NCBI RefSeq assembly: GCF_900089945.1
Contig: NZ_FLQY01000364.1
Location: forward strand, 1 to 55,894
DNA length: 55,894 nt
Reading direction: 5' to 3'
Origin: Candidatus Propionivibrio aalborgensis
GTDB lineage: Bacteria > Pseudomonadota > Gammaproteobacteria > Burkholderiales > Rhodocyclaceae
Under the pieces are notes generated by a model. It saw only the letters and a list, made by a program, of their open reading frames with translations. It had not been told where the DNA came from and did no database searches. Of this stretch, positions 32,404 through 43,300 are shown one piece after another. Position numbers and translations under genes: made by a program. The number at the start of each line of letters is the position of its first letter. Position 1 is the stretch's first letter.

Positions 32404-33996
32404 GTGAAAACAATTCCCATAGGGCCGTACTTGGGCATCAATAACAGACTTCCTGATTTCGCGCTGCACGTCGACAAGACGGGCGACTACCTGCGCGCAG
32501 CGGATAACGTCGACCTAGACAACCGTGGCAATCTGCATCGGCGCAAGTCGTCCGAGCTGGTTCAGGCCATGACCGACGCGCACAGCCTTTCTCCGGACGC
32601 GGCCTATCTGGTGCGCGGCGGCGTGATGTACGCAGTCACCTTGCCGACGTACTCAGAGACGCTGTTCAAAACACTGTCGAATGACGATCCGGTTTCATGG
32701 CTATCTGAAAACAACGAGCTTTTCTACAGTAACGGAACTGACTCCGGGCGCATTACAAGCGGCGTTTGGTATCCGCTCGGAATGGAAACGCCTGTTGTTC
32801 AGAACTTGTCCGCAATTGGCGGGAGTCTATTGGCCGGGCAATACCAGGTCGGCATCACCTACGTCAATGACGTAACCGGCGAAGATAGCGGCATCAGCGC
32901 AATCACGGTGATCACGCTATCCAGCACGGGAGGCATTCGCGTAACGCTTCCCACAACGGCAGAAGGCGCGACACACGTTGATATTTACGTTTCTGCCTGC
33001 CAAGGCTCGGTGGTGATGTGGAATGGCCGGGTAACGCTTGGCACAGCGACGTATGACGCGACGGACGATTCAACGCTGCAAGAGCACACCGGCGAGAAAC
33101 ACTATCCGCTTCCTGCGGGCGATCTGTTCATGAGCGGCGCATCGCTTTGCTCAATCGTCAACGCCGGGAATGTCGGACGTGTTTTCGTCGGCTCCCCTTA
33201 CCGCTATGGCTACTACACCCCGGCCAATGGCCTGATTGAAAGCGGCGGGTCGATCACCTTCCCGGCGCCTGTGACGCTGGCCGTCGGCGTGGATGGCGGG
33301 ACGTACATTTGCGCGGGCAAAACCTACTTCTTCCCCGGCGAATTGAGCATGGTTCAGGAAATGGTCAGGACAACGCTCCCCTTTGATGGGGTGAAAGGTA
33401 CGGCCTTTGTGGTTCCAGATAAGCCAGTGGTCGGCTGGTTCAGCACCTACGGGATTGTGCTGGCGGACTTTGCCGGTCAGGTATCTGCGCCAATGAACGA
33501 CGTGATTGATCTGACTGCCCCGGCTTCTGGCGTGTCGATTGTCTCGCAGTCGAACGGAATCCTTCGGGTTGTTTCGTGTGGCTGGTGCATGAACCTGGAC
33601 ACCAAAGCCGCAACGACCTACAGCGATTTCGATTTCACGTCAGCCGGTAGCACCTACGGCACGAAGGCGGACGGTATTTACCTGATCGAATCGACTGGCG
33701 ACGTGGAGTGGACGGTTGATTTCGGCAAGCAGGACTTTGGCAGCGAGCAACTGAAACACCTTCCAGCGGTTTATGCCGGCGTGGCGTGCGCAGAAAAGAT
33801 CAGTTTGCGTGTACAAACGCAGAGTGACGATTACACCTATCTTGCGCGCAGTGCGAGCACTGAGTTAATGGAACAGCGCTTCGATCCAGGCAAGGGGCTT
33901 CGTTCCAACTGGTTCAACCTGAGTTTGTCGGGCAGCACTGAGTTTGACCTATCGCGGCTGTCGTTCGGCGCGACCGCTTCAACAAGGAGAATTTGA
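32404..33996 (+). CDS. Tail tube or nozzle-like protein
   Basis: 530 residues. MKTIPIGPYLGINNRLPDFA, then RAADNVDLDNRGNLHRRK, are the start of a widespread podovirus tail protein with beta-propeller-like repeats, the group that contains tail nozzle proteins. The centre has GQYQVGITYVNDVTGEDSG. It probably forms the lower part of the short tail. AAGGAAAAAC precedes the ATG. Confidence 0.65.
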   Translation: MKTIPIGPYLGINNRLPDFALHVDKTGDYLRAADNVDLDNRGNLHRRKSSELVQAMTDAHSLSPDAAYLVRGGVMYAVTLPTYSETLFKTLSNDDPVSWLSENNELFYSNGTDSGRITSGVWYPLGMETPVVQNLSAIGGSLLAGQYQVGITYVNDVTGEDSGISAITVITLSSTGGIRVTLPTTAEGATHVDIYVSACQGSVVMWNGRVTLGTATYDATDDSTLQEHTGEKHYPLPAGDLFMSGASLCSIVNAGNVGRVFVGSPYRYGYYTPANGLIESGGSITFPAPVTLAVGVDGGTYICAGKTYFFPGELSMVQEMVRTTLPFDGVKGTAFVVPDKPVVGWFSTYGIVLADFAGQVSAPMNDVIDLTAPASGVSIVSQSNGILRVVSCGWCMNLDTKAATTYSDFDFTSAGSTYGTKADGIYLIESTGDVEWTVDFGKQDFGSEQLKHLPAVYAGVACAEKISLRVQTQSDDYTYLARSASTELMEQRFDPGKGLRSNWFNLSLSGSTEFDLSRLSFGATASTRRI

Positions 33997-33997
33997 T

Positions 33998-35017
33998 ATG
34001 GGCATCATCACCATTACCCCAGGCAGCTATACCCCCGGCGCTCAATCGTCGCTTGATGCGATGGCTTCTGTCATCAACGCGGCATGGGATCAGGGAAACC
34101 TCAAATCTGACGATTTTGCGGACAAGATCGCCGCAATTACGGCGGGCTGGCTTGACGTTACAACCGCTCCGCACATTACCGCGTCGTCGGCCACTGCACC
34201 GACCGTCGTTGAGCCGGGCGTTGATATTCCGGCTACGCAGTCAGCAACCGACATTCTCGACACCTTCACAACGAAGTATCTTGAAGTCGCCACGTTCCTT
34301 GCGGATAAGTTCACCGCATTCCGGGCGACCTACTTCCCCGATGAGAGCACGACGTATGCGGCGGCTGAAGCGTGGCTTTTGGCTGCGATCAACAACCCGG
34401 ATTCCGGGCTTCCGGTAGCGATCCAGAACCAGATTACGGCGGATGACCATGCGCGCATAGCGATTGAATCGGCGCGGGCCAGCGCAGGGCTGGCGCACAA
34501 GTTTTCTGCGATGCGTTTCCCGCTCATGCCCGACCAGCTCGTATCAGCGCAAGTGCAGATCGAGCAGAACAAACAGAACCTGATGGCCGAATCCAGCCGC
34601 AAGATCACCATGCAGTCAGTCGACATGATGAAATTCGCCGTTGAAAAGGCGCTAAGCCTTCGCCAGATGGCCCTTGGCGCTTCCGTGGAGTACATCAAGG
34701 CGCTGGCTTCCGGGCCGGACGTTTCAAGCCGTGTCGTCGGCATTGGTTACGACGCACAGAGCAAGCTTATCTCGTCAGCAAGCCAGTTCTACGGCGCTAG
34801 GATCGACGCGGCGAAGCTCACCTACGCGGCGGATCAGTTCAACGCGCAATCAACGCAGAGCGCGGCAGAGAAGAACCAGATGAGCGATTTGACGCTGATC
34901 GAGGACCGGCTGAAAGCACTGCTTACCGAAGCGCAAGCACTGGCACAAATGGCGACTTCGTTGTTCAACAATGTTCATGCGGCAGCAGGCACAAGCTACT
35001 CGGTCAACGGCACGTAA
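33998..35017 (+). CDS. Helical tail or needle-like protein, 339 aa
   Basis: Start at ATG 33998 with a strong AAGGAG; upstream in-frame codons lie in the previous gene. Largely alpha-helical after residue 100, with long heptad-like stretches (NKQNLMAESSRKITMQSVDM). The N-terminus GIITITPGSYTPGAQSSLDA is of a kind found in podovirus tail proteins. It may be a needle or plug. A candidate late promoter overlaps its end. Confidence 0.6.
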   Translation: MGIITITPGSYTPGAQSSLDAMASVINAAWDQGNLKSDDFADKIAAITAGWLDVTTAPHITASSATAPTVVEPGVDIPATQSATDILDTFTTKYLEVATFLADKFTAFRATYFPDESTTYAAAEAWLLAAINNPDSGLPVAIQNQITADDHARIAIESARASAGLAHKFSAMRFPLMPDQLVSAQVQIEQNKQNLMAESSRKITMQSVDMMKFAVEKALSLRQMALGASVEYIKALASGPDVSSRVVGIGYDAQSKLISSASQFYGARIDAAKLTYAADQFNAQSTQSAAEKNQMSDLTLIEDRLKALLTEAQALAQMATSLFNNVHAAAGTSYSVNGT

Positions 35018-35039
35018 ATGCTGGCATAGCGTAGATAAT
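35013..35039 (+). promoter_or_regulatory. Candidate late promoter, copy 3
   Basis: CGTAAA, a 15-base spacer containing TGCTGGC, then GATAAT. It begins just before the stop codon of the 33998 gene and precedes the injected-protein pair. Confidence 0.45.
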
Positions 35040-35062
35040 AGGAAGAGTAAAAAGGGGGCGAT

Positions 35063-37366
35063 ATGGGCAAGGCGTGTAGAAAAATGCGTAAGTTTGCGAT
35101 GGGCGGCGAAGTTGATAACAACGCGGTGCTTTCGGGCCTGCTGCAACAACTTCAAACACAAAACAAGCCTGAGCCACTGACGCAGGCGCAAACTGTCAAT
35201 GCCGACATGAACAATCTAGGGAAGATCGACCCGGTGGCCGGCGATGGAAGGGGCGCGCAGCATAACTGGATGGTTCAGTCGGCTTCTGACGTTGCTCGTC
35301 AAGCCGGAGTCAATCCAAACGCAGCCTATCGACCTGGAAGCGCAAGCGATCCTCATGCGGCAGGTATTGCACAACCGCAACAGCAAATGATTGGCGCTCC
35401 AGAGATTCCGCGCAATGCGCCGACTCAAAACAGAATGACGCCTATTTCAGAAATGTTTGGAAAGCGCCGTTATGCCGATGGCGGTAAAGTTGAAACGGCT
35501 GAAGAAATTCTTGCTCGAATTAGCGGTAAGTATGGAGTCGGTAACAAATCAACACCGGAACCTGCCCCGCAACCCGCTCCGCAACCCGTACAGCAACCGG
35601 CAACGAATCCCGGTATCGGTCATGGCATTGTCAATATCCTGAAAGGCCGCAAAGAGCAGATCGACAAGGCTTCTGGCTATGCCAATGGAGGAAAAATCAA
35701 AGGGCCGGGTACGCCCACGTCAGACAGTATCGACGCCAGCGTCAAGCAAACCGGCGAGCCGATCAAGGTATCCACTGACGAGCGCATTCTGAGCAAGGCG
35801 CAGGACGCCGAGCTGAGCAAGATTGCGAGCGACCTTGGCTTTCCGTCGCTGGACTCTTGGCTGGAAACCATGACCGGGAAGCCGGTAGGTCCGACCATGA
35901 AGGGCGGCATTGCTCATGCGGCGAATGGTGCAGATTTGGACATGAGGGCGATAAATTCTGCGATTGCAGCAGAGCGTGAGCGCAATTTGAAATACATAAA
36001 CGCATACAAAGCTCCAGACACATCACAAGCAGACGCCTACCGGAAACTCGCAGCCGAAATTCCGAAACATGACGCAACCATAAAGACAAGAAACATAAAC
36101 CTTCCAAAGTACGAAGGCGTTGGCTACAGCAAGCCGACTTTTTCAGGCGCGAAAGATGCCGTTAAAACAGTCGGAAGGACGGCAGCAAGAGTCGCCAAGC
36201 CGCTTGGCATTGCTGGTGCGGTAGCTTCTTCTGGTATTCAGGGTTACGACACCGGAAGCGATTTGTACAAGGTTTGGCAGAACGACGACACGGATTTGCC
36301 GACAAAGCTTGCCGCAACCGCTCAAGGGGCAGGCGACGTAGCGGGGAACGTCCTGTCGCTTGGCTTGTTGCACAACCCGGTTACGGGCATCGCCAACATA
36401 ATTAACGACGGCGACACGGCAATGTCGAGAGCACTTGGAAATAACCCGCAGCCAGAGGCTTCGTTACCCGCACAAAAAAGGGCGCAAGCACCGCAGGCCG
36501 CAACACAAGCGGGTAGCGCGGCAAGCAATGGCTCAGGTAAGGATCGTGCGCCAAATGGCATTGGCTCATTCACGCAAGACGGGAAGACCTACGATGTTCA
36601 GCCAACCGGCCAAGACGGTATCAAGCGCGTCAATTCCAAAGGCCAAAGCCCGTTATTCACCAACATCGACCACGGCACGGCTGCGCAGCAACTCGCCGGT
36701 ATGAAGTCAGGCGCGGTCCAGATGGGAAGTGGAGAGAAAGACCCCGGCTGGATAAATGATGCCTACGGCAACGATATGCGGCCAACTCTCGCCATGAAGG
36801 CGCAACTGGCCGATATGGAACGCGCACGTTATGGCCGCGACATGCAAGCCGACATCAAAGACCCGCGTGTTATTGCTGCCGCTGCGCTGAACCTGCAGCG
36901 CATGAACCAGAATGCCGCCTCTGATGTGGCGCAACAACAGGCGCAACAGCAAGGCATATCGGCGGGATTGGACCAGCAGGTCAAGCGCAACTCGCTGGCC
37001 GAATATGCGTCTTTGCAAAAGGCTATAGCCGACATGGAGAAAATGCCGGATGGTCCGCAGCGTGATGCTGCAATGGATGGCATTGCCGCACGTCAGAGCC
37101 GGTCGCTGCCCGATAAGTCGCAGTTAGTACATTTGGCCGGAGGATCTGACCCGAACGATCCACTGGGGGCAAGGAAACTTCCTGACAGGCTGTTCTCAAA
37201 AGACCGTCGCGGAATGATTTCTGAAGTCTCTGCAAGCAAACAGAATGAGACGGGCGCAACCATTCCGTCCGCTGCGGCAGATATGCTGAAGAAGAACCCT
37301 TCCATGGCTGAAGATTTTGACAAAAAGTATGGGGTTGGTGCAGCTAAGCAAATACTAGGGAAATAA
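35063..37366 (+). CDS. Internal virion or ejection protein, 767 aa
   Basis: Begins MGKACRKMRKFAMGGEVD. Short Gly-rich motifs recur (AMGGEV near 13, YADGGKV near 138, YANGGKIKGPGT near 212, GIAHAANG near 290), and VSTDERILSKAQDAELSKIA follows, as in many phage ejection or tape-measure-like proteins. A hydrophobic Gly/Ala segment lies near 375-410. It precedes the giant polyvalent gene and is probably injected together with it. Confidence 0.65.
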   Translation: MGKACRKMRKFAMGGEVDNNAVLSGLLQQLQTQNKPEPLTQAQTVNADMNNLGKIDPVAGDGRGAQHNWMVQSASDVARQAGVNPNAAYRPGSASDPHAAGIAQPQQQMIGAPEIPRNAPTQNRMTPISEMFGKRRYADGGKVETAEEILARISGKYGVGNKSTPEPAPQPAPQPVQQPATNPGIGHGIVNILKGRKEQIDKASGYANGGKIKGPGTPTSDSIDASVKQTGEPIKVSTDERILSKAQDAELSKIASDLGFPSLDSWLETMTGKPVGPTMKGGIAHAANGADLDMRAINSAIAAERERNLKYINAYKAPDTSQADAYRKLAAEIPKHDATIKTRNINLPKYEGVGYSKPTFSGAKDAVKTVGRTAARVAKPLGIAGAVASSGIQGYDTGSDLYKVWQNDDTDLPTKLAATAQGAGDVAGNVLSLGLLHNPVTGIANIINDGDTAMSRALGNNPQPEASLPAQKRAQAPQAATQAGSAASNGSGKDRAPNGIGSFTQDGKTYDVQPTGQDGIKRVNSKGQSPLFTNIDHGTAAQQLAGMKSGAVQMGSGEKDPGWINDAYGNDMRPTLAMKAQLADMERARYGRDMQADIKDPRVIAAAALNLQRMNQNAASDVAQQQAQQQGISAGLDQQVKRNSLAEYASLQKAIADMEKMPDGPQRDAAMDGIAARQSRSLPDKSQLVHLAGGSDPNDPLGARKLPDRLFSKDRRGMISEVSASKQNETGATIPSAAADMLKKNPSMAEDFDKKYGVGAAKQILGK

Positions 37367-37369
37367 TCC

Positions 37370-40300
37370 GTGGGCAATCCATTCGACCAGTTTGACAGGC
37401 AAGCAGCAGGAACAAATCCGTTTGATAAATTTGACGATCCGGTTCCAGAGCAAGAGCAAGGCGGGTTCGTCCCGGCCTTCAAGAGAACCATTGGAAACAT
37501 GGCGTCTACTGCTGGCGTTACTGGCGAAGACGTGCTTGGAAAAAACTCCATTACCTCTGGACTTCAGGAGTGGGGAAAAGGAGTTGAAGAGGCAAATAAA
37601 CCGGGCATAACCAGCCTCTCAGACATTCCCAAAAAGCCGGGAACCTACGTTACCGAATCGCTAGCCAACATGGGAGCGCAACTCGCGCCACAAGGGATAG
37701 CAGGAGTTGCGGGCCGGGTAATTGGCGGCCTTGCTGGTGGACGGCTTGGCGGTCGCCCTGGCGCGCTTGCAGGACAAGAAATCGGCGGACGAATCGCGCA
37801 GGCAATCCCGACGTTTGTTCAAGAGTACGGCGGAATTCGCCAAGAGCAAAACGACTCAGCGGACCCAAAAGACGTCAACAAGCTTCGTGCGGTTGCTGCC
37901 GCGATCCCGGCGACGGCGATTGAGTTTGCCTTCGGGCCGCAAAAACTGCTAGCCCGCTTCCTTGATGGGGCAACCCGCGAGCAAATCAAGGAATTAGCCA
38001 AGCAGCCTACAAAAGAAATTATCAAAGGGCTTGGCAAGGAATTCGTCAAGGGCGGACTTGGAGAAGCCTCGGAAGAATATCCACAGAAAATGCTTGAGAA
38101 GTGGGGTGCAAATAAAGACCCGCTCTCGAAAGAAGCGCAGAACGAAGCTTTGTTTTCGGCGGCAATGGCAATCCCCGGCGGCGGCATTATGCAAGGCGGA
38201 ATGTCCGCATACGAGACGGCGAAAGCGGCAAGGCAAAACGCAGCAGAGCAGCAAAGCGTACCGCCAGCACCCCCGACGAACCCGCTACTCGCTCAGGCGA
38301 CACAGGAATTTTCCCCGCAGCCGGGAAGTACATCGCAGCTTGACCAGACGCCAACGAGTTTTGACGTTCCGAAAACGTTGCCGCCTTCCGGCCCGCTGTC
38401 TGGAGCGGTAGGGATTGGGCGCATGTCCGGCGCAATTCCGCCAGAGCCGGTTTTGCGCGAACGTGATTTTGTTCCTCCCCCGTCTGGCAGTTACGGGCAA
38501 CTGGCCGAGTTTGAGGGCCTTCTAAACGGCGAACGCGCAGACAAACAATCTCGCGTCTCTGATTTGCTCTCAGGGCAGGCCGTGCAAGCCGCCAGTGAGG
38601 CCGAATCGCAACAGGCAATGGTAGAGGCCGCACAAGCACAACAAAGCGCACAGGCGCGTTACAACCTCTTGCAGCAAGTCGCTGATACGCTTCCGGGCGA
38701 TAGGAACCTGAAGCGCGCCTTTGGCCGTGCATTGAAGGAAGCCGGATATTCAAATCTTGACTTCACGCCGGAAGAAACGGCGAGTATTGACAACTTCAAC
38801 CAGATCAACCGGAGTGCTGGCATCGCGGCGAACATTGGGCCGGGCATTGAACCGTCAACACCAAATGAGCTTGATGCTTCGCAATTCATAAAAGAGAAGG
38901 GCGCGAAACCTGAGCCGAAGCGCCACGCAAGCAATCTGGAAAATCGCATTCACGAACTGGAATTGCAGATTGAACAGTATGGTATGACGCCAGAGCGCGA
39001 ATCAGAAATTGTCGGCTTGATTGACCAACTTGACGCGCAGGTAGCCGCCAAGAAAAAAGGCATCGCCGCACCAACGCAAACCTATGGCGCGCAACCAACG
39101 CGCACCACGCCGCTATTACAGACCGCAACTAACTTAGGACTCCCGGATGTCGCTCAAGCCGTTAAAACCAAGCAAGGCCAAGAAAAAGAACAGAAAGCAC
39201 CAGCAGCCAATGTAGCGCCAGATTCTAAAGAACCTTGGAAGATGTCAAGCCAAGAATATGACTCGCCTGTAGAAAAGGAGAAAAGAGAAATATTTTATGT
39301 TCGATCAGGCAGCAACAATATTGAAGTAATTCGCAACCCTTCTGGCGCCGATCTTTCGGACATGAAAAAAGAGTTCAGGCGGGAGTTTCCTAACGCCACG
39401 AAAGACGATCCTGCATTGCGTCATACAGAAGACGTGAGCGGGAATAGCTACTACTGGAAAGGGCACTTGGGCGCACACCAGCATATCGAGCCAGAAATAT
39501 CGAAACGATATGGTGTGGCGGTTAATCAAAATGCGGCACAGAAAATGTCGCACCGCTACGTTGTACGAAGGGCTTTGTATGACGGATTTGCTGTTCCTGA
39601 TAGCGTAATTGCTGAATATCCTGGAATCATTGATGAAGTTAGAGGCATCGAAGGAAACAAGTTATCTCCTAAACCCGCCCCTGCAATAGAACAGCCGACG
39701 CTTCCCCCGGAATCAAGCGCAAACCCGGCTGTCGCTCCGCAGCAAGCGCAGAAAGGGCCGGGCCTCTCGCGTGTCGATCCAAAATTGCTTGCCGCGTACG
39801 AATCCGCAAAAGCATCGGGCAACAAAGCAGAGCAACGCCGCTTGGCAAAAGAGATTAACGCGCAGCGGATTAAGCAGATCTCCGCAGCGAAAGAGCATGC
39901 GCCCGTCGTCTTGTCGCTTGGCAGCGCGCCAAACTCAGCCGAGCCGATCACCGTTAAAGACGGCGTGGTCCATGTCGGCAACTACCCGGCGCAGAACTTC
40001 GATACTGGCGAAAACATTACCGTAGAGAACGGCGCTACTCCGCAACAGATAAAAGCCGCGCTTTCAGGGGCTGGAGCAATCGGGCGCGGACAGAAGGTTT
40101 TTGGCTTGCCGAAGGAATCCGCTCCGAACAGTCAAGCAATCCCTGACGGCTCAACGCCGCAAGACGCCGCTGAAGTTAAGCCCAACTCATCAACCGAGCT
40201 TACAGGTTCGACTGAAGTGGAGCGGCAAAAGCCGAGCGCGCCAGCCGCCCCGCAGCAGTCGGCCAAAGAAGCGCCCGCCGAGACGCCAAAGACCGATCAG

Positions 40301-43300
40301 CCTTCCGACGACGGCATGGACGCCATGTTCGAAGATGCAGTAGAGGAGGCGTTTGGCAAGGCTGAACCGGCAATATCAGGCCAGCAAGACGAGCTTGACG
40401 CAGAAATGCGGGCTTACGAAGCAAAGGCAGAAGCTAAATCCAAGAAGGAGAAGGCGGACAATCCTCGCTCTGCCACCAAATCCGCTGCCAGCGCTACAAA
40501 GAACGCCACCATGGGCATGGCCGAAGTCGCCAAGGGCTTGAATGCGCTGTTCAAGCCGAAACCAGGCACCCTGAGCATGGGCGTCGGATTCAGCCAGGAA
40601 ACCTACGAAGCGGCCAAGCCGTACTTCGCTGCGGGCATATCACACTTCAAGCAAGCCGGCGCCGACATCAAAGACATGATGCTGGCGCTGGTGAAGAACT
40701 TGCGCGACCAGTTCGGCATGGACCAGGAAACCGTCAAGGCTATGCAGCCCTATGTCGTGCAGTACATGCGGGAGGTAAGGGACGGGAAAATAGTCTATGA
40801 TGAAGTAAACACACCAAAGGAAGATGGCAATGATCCCTCCGATGCAGGACTTGAGAATACGCTCGATAATCCGCTGGCTGAAGGACAACGACGAAAGCGC
40901 GCCTACGTTGCCGCCAGAGGAATTCAAGCAACGCGCTATCGACCTGGACGAGCAGATGGTCGAATCGTTCGAGGAACAGGACGACGCGCTGAAGGAAAGA
41001 TTGATGCGGTCGAAGAAGTGGGGGACGGAGGAAGGTCTCCAGACGTACGCGACGGACAGAATGGCGTTGTGGCAGGAGACGTGCAGCGTGTTTCTGCCGA
41101 TTACCGACCGGGCATTGGCGGACTGACTAGAGAAGGTTCTTGGTTCGATTCAGCCAGTCGCAATATCGACCTGATTGAACTTGCAATAAAGATCGACGGG
41201 GAAAAGAGAAACGCAACGCCGGAAGAACAAGCCCTGCTGTCTAAGTACGTTGGCTTTGGTGCTGGCGAGATTCGCAACTACTTATTCCCGATTCCCCCTG
41301 CTTACGCAAAATCGCAAGAACCTAACCGTCTTATATGGCCTAGCTTCGTGCGTGAGGCGCGGTGGAAGCCACTGGCAGAGCGTATCGAAGCACTCCCAAG
41401 GGAATGGCAGCAGTCTATCCTGCAATCGACGCAGTACGCCCACTACACCAGCGAGGGCATTATTCGCTCGATGTGGAGCGCCATTCAAAAACTAGGTTTC
41501 ACTGGCGGCAAGATATTCGAGCCGGGAACTGGTATTGGTTCGTTCTCAATGCTGATGCCTGATAGCGTGCATCAGACTTCCGTGTTCACAGGCGTTGAGT
41601 TTGACGCACCGACCGCGCTGATAGCTCGCTTGTTATCGCCTGACCAGCACTTGCAGCATGGGGATTTCATAAAGCGGAAATTCCCCAAAAACTTCTTTGA
41701 TGTGAACATCGGGAATCCGCCATTCTCACAGACGCCAATTCTGGGCGATTCAGAGTACGCCAAGCGCGGATTCATGCTTCATGACTTCTTCTTTGCCAAA
41801 GGGATTGATCTGGTGCGTCCAGGCGGTTTGCAGGTCTTTGTGACCAGCAAAGGAACCATGGACAAACTGACGGACAAGGCGCGCAAATACCTTTCCGAGC
41901 GCGCCGACCTGGTTGGCGCTATCCGGCTCCCTTCTACTGCGTTTGAAGGCAATGCCGGAACCAGCGTAGTGACTGACGTTATTTTCTTGCGCAAGAGGGC
42001 TGACGGAGAAGCCCCGGCAGGGCAGGAGTGGGGGAAGATTGTTCCGGTAGAAACAAAAGACGGGCCGGTAATGATCAACGAGTATTTTGCCAATCATCCA
42101 GAAATGGTGCTTGGGCAAAACCGTATCAGCGGAAACACCGATGATCTTGGCCGGCGAGTCAATAGCAACGGGCGCGGCGGCGAGCAATACACTGTTGTTT
42201 CATACGACACGACACCGGCAGAACTAGACGCCAAGTTTGCGCAGGCGGTTGAACGGCTTCCCGAAAACATTTACTCCCCCCTTGGGCAGACGGATGAAAC
42301 GGTAAAGGAAGAAACCAGAAAAGTTGACTTTGACCCAAGCGTCAAGCGCGAGGGGGTTGTCTACCTTGCCAAAGACGGTACGGTAATGCGCGTTTCATCC
42401 GGTATTGGCGTTCCGCTTGAATCTTCGGTAAAACTGAGCGACAAGGATAAAGCATGGTTCAAGAGTTACGTCGAACTGCGCAACCTCGTGCAACTAGCCA
42501 GAGAAGCGCAAATAAACGATGCCAAGTGGGAAGGAGTGCTGAAGAAGCTGAACAAGGCGTATGACGCATTCCGTGCTACCCATGGGCCAATCAATGACTT
42601 CACCGTAACAACGCGCAAGGCGACCGCCGAAGACGGAAGCATTGTTGAAACGCAGATAAAGCGATTCAAGAACAAGCGGTTGTACCGGGAAGATTACGAC
42701 GCGGCAATTCTCACGACGCTGGAAACAATCACTGAATCTGGAGAGATAATCAAAGCGCCGTTTCTCCTTGGCAGAACCATCGGCAAGCCGGTAGTCGTTG
42801 ATGTAAAAAGCATTGGGGATGCCTTGGCGGTATCGCTTGACGCTATCGGCACGCTGAACCTTGAAGACATCGGGCGCAGGATGAAGCTCGGGCGCGACGA
42901 GACTATCGAAGCAATGGGCGGCCAGATTTTCAAAACCAATGACGGAAACTGGCAACTTGCTGACGAGTACCTATCCGGCAACGTCGTTGACAAACTTGAA
43001 GAGGCGGAACAGGCGGCACAGCTTGACCCTTCATTCAAACGTAATGTCGAGGCGCTTAAAGAAGTTCAGCCGGAGAAGTTGGGGCCATCGCAGATTAGCG
43101 CGAAGCTCGGCGCGGCATGGATTCCTGAGTCACACGTCAATGAGTTTGCGACGGAGATTGGCGCAGGATCAGTAACGTATGACCACAAAACTGAAACCTG
43201 GCAAGTGGACGGCGGGAACAAGCGCACCGAGCGTAGAGCGGGAGCAGAATACGGCACGGCGGCGCGGTCTCCGTCTGAGTTGCTTGAAGCAATTCTTAAC

